Shown in pieces: positions 38,134 through 45,873 of a stretch of 64,000 bases of DNA. Under the pieces are notes generated by a model, which had not been told where the DNA came from, made no database searches, and saw only the letters and a list, made by a program, of their open reading frames with translations. The position numbers and the translations under genes are program-made. Each line of letters begins with the position of its first letter. The stretch's first letter is position 1. This DNA is from Pseudomonas putida (GTDB taxonomy: Bacteria; Pseudomonadota; Gammaproteobacteria; Pseudomonadales; Pseudomonadaceae): the NCBI RefSeq assembly GCF_026625125.1, contig NZ_CP113097.1:2232001-2296000 (forward strand). The letters are read 5' to 3'.

Positions 38134-38619
38134 TGCTGTTACCTCGTCAGATTTACTGCGTTCATAATTCCTGACCAAGCAGGCAACTAGCAGATTCAAT
38201 TTTTTTGACTGCTTCAGAGCTGCACTGGAGTGTGATCTGGTATTGGGCGCCCCGTCTCCGCGTTTCGGCTCATCCATCTAGACGCTTGGGTTTCAGCGGC
38301 CACGCCTCACAGATCACACTCCGATGCACCCTGCGATGGGGCAGGGGATCGGGCCGTCTTTACGGCTGTCACGGGTCAGCGGTGTATCAACGAGAGGCTG
38401 CTGATAATGCACATCGACCCATCTTCAGCCGGTGTGGCATCCGTGTAATCGACTTGGTTGTAAACGCCGCCGTGGAAATCCAGCACCGATGAGCGCCAGG
38501 AACTGAATAGCACGCCGCATTGGATGACTCTCCGCCGCGACGTACGAGAATTCCTACGCATCCCTGCCAATGATATTGTAGGGCCACAGCAGGCATTCCT
38601 ACAGGCACCGACACACAGC
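38134..38619. other. Gap upstream of the HNH gene
   Basis: No supportable gene. It contains an AT-rich stretch (about 38195-38215) and a 13-bp inverted repeat (listed separately). Short frames on both strands lack ribosome sites or domains. Confidence 0.5.
38227..38322. repeat. 13-bp perfect inverted repeat, 96-bp unit
   Basis: GGAGTGTGATCTG (38227-38239) and CAGATCACACTCC (38310-38322) bound 70 bp. It could be a small mobile-element remnant or a long hairpin. I do not see target-site duplications. Confidence 0.45.
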
Positions 38620-39411
38620 ATGGATGTTTATCTCGACTCTTCCTCCGTTAAAGCTCGCACAGCCCACTCCAACCCCCCGTGGTCCAGTGACGAACTGATA
38701 CTTGCTCTAGATCTTTACCTGCGGCACCGTCCTTCTCTGCCCTCACCAAAACACCCAGACGTTCAAGAGCTTTCTTTGTTCCTTGGCAAGATGGGTAAGG
38801 CCCTGGGTATAGGCCCTGTTACAAACTTCCGTAATGCCAATGGCGTGTGCATGAAGCTCGGCAATTTCAGGCAATGGGATCCGGACTACACCAGCGCTGG
38901 CAAAACTGGCCTGGTGAAGGGCAACAAAGGTGAGGCGGTGGTATGGAATGATTACGCCGAGGCGCCCGAGCGTTTAGCTAAGGTTGTCAATGCCATCAGA
39001 GTTGCTGTAGAGCATCACCTATCTAGCGCAATCGCAGATCAGGCCTTGGGCGGCGGCGATGAGCCTGAGATCCAGGAGGCGGAGGAGGGTAAGGTGCTGA
39101 CGAGGTTACATCGGTGCCGTGAGAGAGACCGAAGGCTGGTGGCAAGTAAGAAAAAGCAGGCGATGGCGAAGTTTGGAAAGCTGGTGTGTGAAGCCTGTGG
39201 CTTTGACTTCGCTACTCGATACGGTGACGTCGGAGAAGGGCTTATCGACGTGCATCATACGAAGCCTGTCCATACCCTCCAACCCGGTGACAAGACGCAC
39301 CTCAATGACTTGGCATTGTTATGCGCGAACTGTCATAGGGTCGTCCACTCAACCAAAGGGTGGCTTGAAATCGATCAGCTCAAAGCTGCGTTGGCAAGCG
39401 GTAAGATGTAG
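38620..39411 (+). CDS. HNH endonuclease, McrA-like layout
   Basis: The product of about 263 residues from ATG 38620 has an N-terminal domain (WSSDELILALDLYLRHRPSL, NFRNANGVCMKLGNF, GNKGEAVVWNDY) of the kind found in putative modification-dependent restriction HNH proteins. A C-terminal HNH domain has CEACGFDF, the GLIDVHHTKPVHTL His pair, LNDLALLCANCHRVVHS with the N and H, and CXXC zinc pairs. All catalytic elements are intact. The start is uncertain because the frame is open from 38524. Role: probably cleavage of foreign or modified DNA. Confidence 0.75.
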   Translation: MDVYLDSSSVKARTAHSNPPWSSDELILALDLYLRHRPSLPSPKHPDVQELSLFLGKMGKALGIGPVTNFRNANGVCMKLGNFRQWDPDYTSAGKTGLVKGNKGEAVVWNDYAEAPERLAKVVNAIRVAVEHHLSSAIADQALGGGDEPEIQEAEEGKVLTRLHRCRERDRRLVASKKKQAMAKFGKLVCEACGFDFATRYGDVGEGLIDVHHTKPVHTLQPGDKTHLNDLALLCANCHRVVHSTKGWLEIDQLKAALASGKM

Positions 39412-39571
39412 CGAGGCTATAACCCAGCTCGATGGTGAACATCGTGCGACGCCTCGAGCCGCTCTGGTCGCCTTTGTATTTCGCCGTCGTAATGAGAAAT
39501 TCTTCGAAACCGTTTCAACTCGAACTGGCCCCTTCCAAGAGGCCAGTAGCGACACTGGGATATCTACCGCT

Positions 39572-39833
39572 TCATCCCAACTCGGCATCGTCGAGCAGCG
39601 CCTTTGCCAGTGCACTCAGGTAGCGGGATGCCCAGATCAATTGCGGGTTTTCTTCCATGAGGCAGGTAAAGGTCAAACCCCCGCACACAGCCCATTAATT
39701 CTGAGGCTTGCTCCGTTGCATTCTGGTAGGGGATGCCAGGTGCGATGCAGAACAGCGGTTCGGTTCGACCTTCTGTCTGGTAGAACATGGTTTTGCCCGG
39801 TGTGGTTTTCTCAGTAGTGCTGTCTTTTGGCAT
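39572..39833 (-). pseudogene. DUF3077 protein, copy A, frameshifted
   Basis: From ATG 39833 (AGGGAA upstream) it reads like the intact copy at 48873: KTMFYQTEGRTEPLFCIAPGIPYQN and EQASELMGC. After that, the frame gives unrelated residues, while the neighbouring frame gives CLMEENPQLIWASRYLSALAKALLDDAELG, which aligns with copy B. One extra G in the C5/G5 run at 39678-39682 explains it. It is probably inactive or shortened. Confidence 0.8.
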
Positions 39834-39862
39834 GGCTTGTTTCCCTGAAAGTCCGGGGGCCT

Positions 39863-39890
39863 GGGCTGGCCCTATCGCCGGTAAGCCGGG
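39863..39890. repeat. REP element
   Basis: GGCCCTATCGCCGGTAAGCC is the REP core found also at 49178, and lies at the same relative position between the paired genes. Confidence 0.6.
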
Positions 39891-39999
39891 CCCTCACAGA
39901 TTTCACCGGGTACCTAAGGGCCGTTTACAACCTCAGGGGCAGTGCCGTGGGGGAACGTTTCCCTTCGAAAGAGCCAGGCCAGACTTGACGTGATGCCGC

Positions 40000-40242
40000 T
40001 TAGTGCAGCGTTCCTTTCTCAGTCGGCATCTGCACCTGCGCCAATGCAACCTCAAGCAATTTGCGCAAGGTTTCGAGCTCGTGCATGGAGGTCATGATCA
40101 ACAAGGAGGACGGCGACTTGGGTTGCATCATCATCGCCTGCTGCGCCACGGCTTCGGCGCACAGTGCGTAATCTGCAGCCAGCATCAGCGTATCTTCGAG
40201 GGTGTGGAGGTGGTGGGGTGGATCAGGGACGATTTTTAACAT
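40000..40242 (-). CDS. 80-residue Pseudomonas-specific protein, copy A
   Basis: Begins MLKIVPDPPHHLHTLEDTLM and ends PTEKGTLH. It is about 76% identical to the protein at 49465 (61 of 80 positions by eye). The N-terminal V-P-D-P-P motif and the helical A-A-D-Y-A-L segment resemble the DUF6124-type small proteins of Pseudomonas, but I am not certain of the family. There is no signal or membrane segment. It is always followed here by a DUF3077 gene. Confidence 0.7.
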   Translation of the reverse strand: MLKIVPDPPHHLHTLEDTLMLAADYALCAEAVAQQAMMMQPKSPSSLLIMTSMHELETLRKLLEVALAQVQMPTEKGTLH

Positions 40243-40464
40243 CGGACTGTGTTCTCTGTGGGGCCGCCGCCAATCCGCTGTCAAACGCAAAGGTGGCAGC
40301 TGTGCATGGGTTGACAGACCGGCGAACACAGAAACCGGCGCACGCACGCGTGCCCCATACACAACCGCCATGAACGGTAATGCCCTGTATATCGTCGCGG
40401 CCTGTCAAAGCCGGTCGTTGATGTGCAACGACTGGCCGAGACTAGGACGCTGATAAACCGACCG

Positions 40465-40538
40465 CAACGAAAAACAGGCGGCGGCAGTATCTTTGGGAAA
40501 TGCCCTACAGGAAAGGGGTTCAATCTGATTTTTTCAGC
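40465..40538 (-). repeat. Conserved 74-bp leader block, copy A
   Basis: 73 of 74 bases are identical to 49939-50012. It lies 223 bp upstream of the copy A 80-residue gene, in the same orientation as in copy B. A TTGACA-containing inverted pair (GGTTGACAGACCG and GCCTGTCAA) lies between block and gene. It is probably a regulatory or transcribed leader; no open frame is conserved in it. Confidence 0.75.
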
Positions 40539-40585
40539 GCTCACCTGTAACTGCTGGTAACGCGCAGGCAGCCGAAAACGTTGCC

Positions 40586-41308
40586 TCAGCTAGTCGGGTC
40601 TTGCCCCAACACCTTGCTCAACGCCACACGCGCATCTTCAAGCTGCACCAGCGAAGCATGCCTTGCACCCAGTGCGTCGCCGTTCTGGATAGCCGTGAGA
40701 ATCGCTTTGTGCCGGGGCAGGGCGAGTTGGTCGAAGTTTGGCCGCTGGTTGGAATAGCGCACCGATTCGCGCAGGGCCATCGACAACATGTTGCACAGGT
40801 AGGCCAGCAGGTCGTTGTGGGTGGCGTCGGCGATGCGGGCGTGGAAGTCCAGGTCGGGTTGCAGGCGCTCTTCATGGGTGCGCGCCGCTTCCATGCGCTG
40901 GTAGGCCTCGCCGATCGACGCGACATCCTCGGGGCTGGCGTTGGTGGCGGCCAGCGCGGCGGCGGCCGGTTCGATGACCCAGCGCACGCTGGACAGGGTA
41001 TTGAAAAAGTCCTTTTGAGGGGTGGCCTGCATCAGCCAGTGCAGCACGTCGGGGTCGAGCATGTGCCAGTCATGGCGGGGCCGCACCAGCGTGCCGACCC
41101 GCGGCCGCGCTTCGACCAGGCCCTTGGCGGTCAGGGCGCGCATCGCTTCGCGGAATACCGGCCGGCTGATCGCGTAGCTTTCGCACAGGCTGGCCTCGGA
41201 GGGCAGCTTTTGCCCGGGTGCGAGTTGGCCGGATACGATTTGCAGGCCGAGGTCCTGGACCAGGGTGGCGTGCATGCTTTTGCGCGTGGTGGGCTGGCGG
41301 TAGTTCAT
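40586..41308 (-). CDS. GntR/FadR-type regulator of the sugar-acid cluster
   Basis: The protein has a GntR winged helix (GQKLPSEASLCESYAISRPVFREAMRALTAKGLVEARPRVGT) and an FCD ligand domain (about residues 80-230) with metal-binding His/Asp residues such as DFHARIADATHN. I use the ATG at 41308 (240 residues); ATGs at 41344 and 41347 are in frame, and none has a good ribosome site. It probably controls the divergent dehydratase-permease promoters through the TAGTAWTACTA palindromes and responds to a sugar acid. Confidence 0.82.
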   Translation of the reverse strand: MNYRQPTTRKSMHATLVQDLGLQIVSGQLAPGQKLPSEASLCESYAISRPVFREAMRALTAKGLVEARPRVGTLVRPRHDWHMLDPDVLHWLMQATPQKDFFNTLSSVRWVIEPAAAALAATNASPEDVASIGEAYQRMEAARTHEERLQPDLDFHARIADATHNDLLAYLCNMLSMALRESVRYSNQRPNFDQLALPRHKAILTAIQNGDALGARHASLVQLEDARVALSKVLGQDPTS

Positions 41309-41485
41309 GGGGGGCGCGGGAGGTCCTTCGAGCGGGGTGGGCATCATAGCATTAGTGGTCGAGGGGCGGCCTGTGGGGCGGGGCTGGGCGGGGTGATTTG
41401 TCAGTGGGAAGTGTTGCGGTAAAGGGCGTGGGCTTCGCCCTCAAGCGGTACACCGCCGCTACTGCGCGGCGGTGTTGCGGGTTGG

Positions 41486-43219
41486 TCAGTGCGAATGCTT
41501 GGGCACCGCAGCGCCACGGCAGCCAACCAGGAAGTCGAAATCGCAACCTTCGTCAGCCTGCATCACATGGTCCAGATACAGCTTCGCATAACCGCCACTG
41601 ATCAACTGGGGTGGCGCTTGCAGGTCGGCCAGGCGGCCAGCCAGTTCTTCGGCGCTGATGTCCAGGTGCAGCCGGCCTTCCTTGCAGTCCAGCTCGATCC
41701 AGTCACCTTCGCGCACGGCTGCCAATGGCCCGCCCGCAGCAGCCTCGGGTGCCACGTGCAGCACCACGGTGCCGTAGGCAGTACCACTCATGCGGGCGTC
41801 GGAAATGCGCACCATGTCGGTCACGCCCTGGGCCAGCAGCTTGGCCGGCAGGCCCATGTTGCCCACCTCGGCCATGCCCGGGTAACCCTTGGGCCCGCAG
41901 TACTTCATCACCAGCACCGAATTGGCGTCCACATCCAACTCGGGGTCGTTGATGCGTGCTTTGTAGTCCTCGAAGTTCTCGAACACCACGGCGCGGCCGC
42001 GGTGCTGCATCAGCGCTGGTGTGGCGGCTGAGGGCTTGAGCACCGCACCCTTTGGCGCCAGGTTGCCGCGCAGGATGCAGATGCCGCCATCGGCTACCAG
42101 TGGTTTATCGAGCGGGCGGATGACTTCTTCGTCATACAGCGGCGCGGCCAGGCAGTTGTCCCACAGGCTTTTGCCGTTGGCGGTCAATGCGGTGGGATTG
42201 GGCAGCAGGCCATGCTCGCCCAGGCGGCGGATGACAGCGGGCAGGCCGCCGGCGTAGTAGAACTCTTCCATCAGGAAGCGGCCCGAGGGCTGCAAGTCGA
42301 CCAAGGTCGGTGTGCCGCGGCCGACGCGGGTCCAGTCTTCCAGTTGTAGGTCTACGCCAATGCGCCCGGCAATGGCCTTGAGGTGGATCACTGCGTTGGT
42401 CGAACCACCGATGGCGGCGTTGACGCGGATGGCGTTCTCGAAGGCTTCGCGGGTGAGGATCTTCGACAGGCGCAGGTCTTCGCGGACCATGTCGACAATG
42501 CGCATGCCCGACAGGTGGGCCAGAACATAGCGGCGGGCATCCACCGCGGGGATGGCGGCGTTGTGCGGCAGCGAGGTGCCCAGCGCTTCGGCCATGCAGG
42601 CCATGGTCGACGCGGTGCCCATGGTGTTGCAGGTGCCTGCCGAGCGCGACATGCCGGCCTCGGCGGAGAGGAATTCGTTGAGGTCGATCTGGCCGGCCTT
42701 ATAGGCCTCGTGCATCTGCCAGACGATGGTGCCGGCGCCAATGTCCTTGCCTTTGTGCTTGCCGTTGAGCATCGGCCCGCCGGTGACCACGATCGCTGGC
42801 ACATCGCAGCTGGCGGCGCCCATCAGCAGTGCCGGGGTGGTCTTGTCGCAGCCAGTCAGCAGCACCACGGCGTCCACCGGGTTGCCACGGATCGCTTCTT
42901 CCACATCCATGCTCGCCAGGTTGCGCGTCAGCATGGCGGTGGGGCGCAGGTTGGACTCGCCGCTGGAAAACACCGGGAACTCCACCGGGAAGCCACCCGC
43001 CTCCAGCACGCCTTTTTTGACGTGCTCGGCAATCTTGCGGAAGTGGGCGTTGCACGGGGTCAGCTCCGACCAGGTGTTGCAGATGCCGATGATCGGCTTG
43101 CCCTGGAATTCGTGGTCCGGGATGCCTTGGTTCTTCATCCAGCTGCGGTACATGAAGCCGTTTTTGTCGGCGGTACCAAACCATTGGGCGGAGCGCAGGG
43201 GGCGGTTGTTGTCAGACAT
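41486..43219 (-). CDS. IlvD/Edd-family sugar-acid dehydratase
   Basis: This 577-residue Fe-S dehydratase matches the pentonate subgroup (L-arabonate/D-xylonate dehydratase, about 570-590 residues) better than IlvD. Visible motifs are GICNTWSELTPCN (cluster Cys), GCDKTTPALLMGAASCDVPA and RSAGTCNTMGTASTMAC. It should convert an aldonate to the 2-keto-3-deoxy acid. It is divergent from the permease-AraD1-dehydrogenase operon, with operators between. The exact sugar acid cannot be told from sequence. Confidence 0.85.
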   Translation of the reverse strand: MSDNNRPLRSAQWFGTADKNGFMYRSWMKNQGIPDHEFQGKPIIGICNTWSELTPCNAHFRKIAEHVKKGVLEAGGFPVEFPVFSSGESNLRPTAMLTRNLASMDVEEAIRGNPVDAVVLLTGCDKTTPALLMGAASCDVPAIVVTGGPMLNGKHKGKDIGAGTIVWQMHEAYKAGQIDLNEFLSAEAGMSRSAGTCNTMGTASTMACMAEALGTSLPHNAAIPAVDARRYVLAHLSGMRIVDMVREDLRLSKILTREAFENAIRVNAAIGGSTNAVIHLKAIAGRIGVDLQLEDWTRVGRGTPTLVDLQPSGRFLMEEFYYAGGLPAVIRRLGEHGLLPNPTALTANGKSLWDNCLAAPLYDEEVIRPLDKPLVADGGICILRGNLAPKGAVLKPSAATPALMQHRGRAVVFENFEDYKARINDPELDVDANSVLVMKYCGPKGYPGMAEVGNMGLPAKLLAQGVTDMVRISDARMSGTAYGTVVLHVAPEAAAGGPLAAVREGDWIELDCKEGRLHLDISAEELAGRLADLQAPPQLISGGYAKLYLDHVMQADEGCDFDFLVGCRGAAVPKHSH

Positions 43220-43235
43220 AAGCGGAACACCTAAT

Positions 43236-43246
43236 TAGTATTACTA
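43236..43246. promoter_or_regulatory. GntR operator 1
   Basis: TAGTATTACTA is an 11-bp palindrome 17 bp upstream of the dehydratase start. It is repeated with an inverted centre at 43310. Confidence 0.65.
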
Positions 43247-43309
43247 TTTGTCGTTGTGATGCTGACTCTACCGCCTGAAAAGGCATATGTGAAGGGTTGT
43301 TGTTTTAAA

Positions 43310-43320
43310 TAGTAATACTA
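43310..43320. promoter_or_regulatory. GntR operator 2
   Basis: TAGTAATACTA, extending to the 13-bp palindrome ATAGTAATACTAT, lies 86 bp upstream of the permease start. Its centre is 74 bp from operator 1, about seven helical turns. Confidence 0.65.
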
Positions 43321-43405
43321 TATTATCGATTTGCCAGGTTAGCGGTCTGCCAAAAAGCCCCGGCCAGGTGCTGTGCCCATTACAAGAACAATTGGAGACA
43401 TCGCC

Positions 43406-44713
43406 ATGATTCAGGAGCAGCGGCTCGTCCGCCTGATCACACTGAAACTCATCCCTTTTCTGGTTCTGCTTTACCTGGTGGCCTATGTCGATCGCTCGGC
43501 AGTAGGCTTTGCCAAGCTGCACATGGGCGCCGACATTGGCCTGGGTGACGCGGCCTATGGCCTTGGCGCCGGGCTATTTTTCATCGGTTATTTTCTTTTC
43601 GAAGTGCCGAGCAACCTGTTGCTCGACCGCTTCGGCGCGCGTCGCTGGTTCGCCCGCATCCTGGTGACCTGGGGCGCGATTACCGTAGGCATGGCGTTTG
43701 TCACCGGGCCCAACGGTTTCTACGTGATGCGCTTCTTGCTGGGGGCCGCCGAGGCGGGCTTCTTCCCGGGGGTGCTGTACTACATCACCCAGTGGTACCC
43801 GGTGCGCCATCGCGGCAAGATCCTCGGTTTCTTCATTCTCTCGCAGCCGCTTGCCATGCTGATCACCGGGCCGCTTTCGGGCGCGCTGCTGGGGCTTGAG
43901 GGCAGTTATGGCCTGCATGGCTGGCAGTGGTTGTTCATCTGTATCGGTACCCCGGCAATGCTGCTGGCCTGGCCCACCTTACGCCTGCTGCCGGACGGCC
44001 CTGCCAAGGTGCGCTGGCTCAGCGACGAGCAGCGCAACTGGTTGCAGGAGCAGTTGGCCAACGACCTGCGCGAGTTTGGCCAGACCCGCCATGGCAACCC
44101 GCTGCATGCCCTGAAAGACAGCCGGGTGCTTTTGCTGGCGCTGTTCTACCTGCCGATGACCCTGAGCATCTATGGCCTGGGCCTTTGGCTGCCAACGCTG
44201 ATCCATCAGTTTGGCGGCAGTGACCTGGTCACCGGTTTCGTCTCGGCGGTGCCTTACCTGTTCGGCATCATCGGGCTGTTGATCGTGCCGCGTAGCTCCG
44301 ACCGCCTGAACGACCGCTATGGCCATCTGGGCCTGCTGTACGCCTTGGGTGCAATCGGCCTGTTCTTCAGCGCCTGGCTGACGGTGCCGGTGCTGCAGTT
44401 GGCCGCGCTGTGCCTGGTGGCGTTCGCGCTGTTCTCCTGCACGGCCATCTTCTGGACGCTGCCGGGGCGGTTCTTCTCCGGTGCCAGCGCGGCTGCGGGC
44501 ATCGCCTTGATCAACTCGATCGGCAACCTCGGCGGCTACCTGGGCCCGTTCGGCATCGGCGCGCTGAAGGAGTACACCGGGCAACTGTCGTCGGGCCTGT
44601 ACTTCCTGGCGCTGGTCATGCTGTGCGGGGTGCTGCTCACGGGCGTGGTCTACAACCGCCTGGAGCGCCGCCAGCGCCTGGCTTCCTCACGGGCGGCCGA
44701 AGCCTCCCGCTAA
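43406..44713 (+). CDS. MFS sugar-acid transporter
   Basis: The 435-residue protein has 12 predicted helices of the anion:cation symporter (ACS/GudP) family. The first helix region YLVAYVDRSAVGFAKL and the loop RFGARRWFARILVTWG are characteristic. ATG 43406 is set by TTGGAGA; an earlier in-frame ATG (43373) lacks this. It presumably imports the aldonate or aldarate used by the flanking enzymes. Confidence 0.88.
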   Translation: MIQEQRLVRLITLKLIPFLVLLYLVAYVDRSAVGFAKLHMGADIGLGDAAYGLGAGLFFIGYFLFEVPSNLLLDRFGARRWFARILVTWGAITVGMAFVTGPNGFYVMRFLLGAAEAGFFPGVLYYITQWYPVRHRGKILGFFILSQPLAMLITGPLSGALLGLEGSYGLHGWQWLFICIGTPAMLLAWPTLRLLPDGPAKVRWLSDEQRNWLQEQLANDLREFGQTRHGNPLHALKDSRVLLLALFYLPMTLSIYGLGLWLPTLIHQFGGSDLVTGFVSAVPYLFGIIGLLIVPRSSDRLNDRYGHLGLLYALGAIGLFFSAWLTVPVLQLAALCLVAFALFSCTAIFWTLPGRFFSGASAAAGIALINSIGNLGGYLGPFGIGALKEYTGQLSSGLYFLALVMLCGVLLTGVVYNRLERRQRLASSRAAEASR

Positions 44714-44741
44714 CCTTTGCAACCGACAAGCGAGCACAAGC

Positions 44742-45731
44742 ATGCGACTGATCCAATTCGAAACCGCCGCCGGCGCGCGCCACGTGGGCGTGGTGGAAGG
44801 CGAGTACGCCCTTGAAGTACTTGGCGCCAGCAGCACCCGTGAACTGGCTCTGCAGGCCATCGCCGCGGGCCGTGACCTGGCCAGCGAAGTGCGGGCCGCC
44901 GGGCTCGGTGAGCGCCATGACTACCTGGCACTGCTGGCCGAAGGCCGCGTACTGCCACCGCTGGACCACCCGGACCCGGCCCACTGCCTGGTGACCGGCA
45001 CCGGCCTGACCCACCTGGGAAGCGCCGCCACCCGCGACAAGATGCACCAGCAGCAAGCCGAAGGCGCCGTCACCGACAGCATGCGCATGTTCCAGTGGGG
45101 CCTGGAGGGCGGTCGGCCGGCAGCGGGCGAGGAGGGCGCGCAGCCTGAGTGGTTCTACAAGGGCGACGGCGGCATCGTCGTGCGCCCCGGTGCCGACCTG
45201 CCGCTGCCGGCTTTTGCCGAAGATGCTGGCGAAGAGCCGGAGCTGGTCGGGCTGTACCTGATCGGACCCGACGGCACGCCATACCGCCTCGGCTACGCCT
45301 TGGGCAACGAGTTTTCCGACCATGTGATGGAGCGGCGCAACTACCTGTACCTGGCGCATTCCAAGCTGCGCGCCTGCAGCTTCGGCCCGGAGCTGCGCCT
45401 GGGAGCATTGCCGGCTCACCTTGAAGGCACCAGCCGCATCCTGCGCGATGGCCAGGTGCTGTGGAGCAAGCCGTTCCTGTCGGGTGAGCAGAACATGTGC
45501 CACAGCTTCGAGAACCTTGAGTTTCACCACTTCAAGTATGACCAGTTCCTGCGTGCTGGCGATATCCATGTGCACTATTTCGGCACCGCCACGCTGTCGT
45601 TTGCCGACGGCGTTCAGGCTCGCCCGGGCGATACCTTCGAGGTCAGCCTCGACGCCTTTGGCCAGCCGCTGCGCAATGGTATTGGCGCAGCGGCCGGGCA
45701 GGTTCGCCCCGGGGTAGTGAAAAGCCTTTGA
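44742..45731 (+). CDS. AraD1/FAH-family 2-keto-3-deoxy acid dehydratase
   Basis: The 329-residue protein belongs to the fumarylacetoacetate hydrolase superfamily, AraD1-like branch: CLVTGTGLTHLGSA, FYKGDGGIVVRPG, LGYALGNEFSDHVMERRNYL and FLSGEQNMCHSFENLEFHHFKYDQFL. In this context it should dehydrate a 2-keto-3-deoxy pentonate to 2-oxoglutarate semialdehyde (Weimberg-type route). It is 28 bp after the permease gene. Confidence 0.8.
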   Translation: MRLIQFETAAGARHVGVVEGEYALEVLGASSTRELALQAIAAGRDLASEVRAAGLGERHDYLALLAEGRVLPPLDHPDPAHCLVTGTGLTHLGSAATRDKMHQQQAEGAVTDSMRMFQWGLEGGRPAAGEEGAQPEWFYKGDGGIVVRPGADLPLPAFAEDAGEEPELVGLYLIGPDGTPYRLGYALGNEFSDHVMERRNYLYLAHSKLRACSFGPELRLGALPAHLEGTSRILRDGQVLWSKPFLSGEQNMCHSFENLEFHHFKYDQFLRAGDIHVHYFGTATLSFADGVQARPGDTFEVSLDAFGQPLRNGIGAAAGQVRPGVVKSL

Positions 45732-45774
45732 GTGTATTGCCGGCCAGTCGACGAAGTCGGGACCGCTGTGCGGT

Positions 45775-45800
45775 CCATCGCCGGCAAGCCAGCGCCCACA
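45775..45800. repeat. REP-like element
   Basis: CCATCGCCGGCAAGCCAGCG matches the REP core with one change, in the gap between the FAH and aldehyde dehydrogenase genes. Confidence 0.5.
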
Positions 45801-45873
45801 GGGCCCGCGCAAACCTCAAGGGGCTGGGCGCCATGTGCCACCGAGCCCTCTTTCTTTGTTACAGGAGTCAACC

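Noticed and set aside
29742..40000. attL/attR direct repeats of the tRNA-Pro 3' end
   Set aside because: Reading downstream I did not find a second copy of the tRNA 3' sequence; a computed repeat search would be needed to exclude a degraded one.
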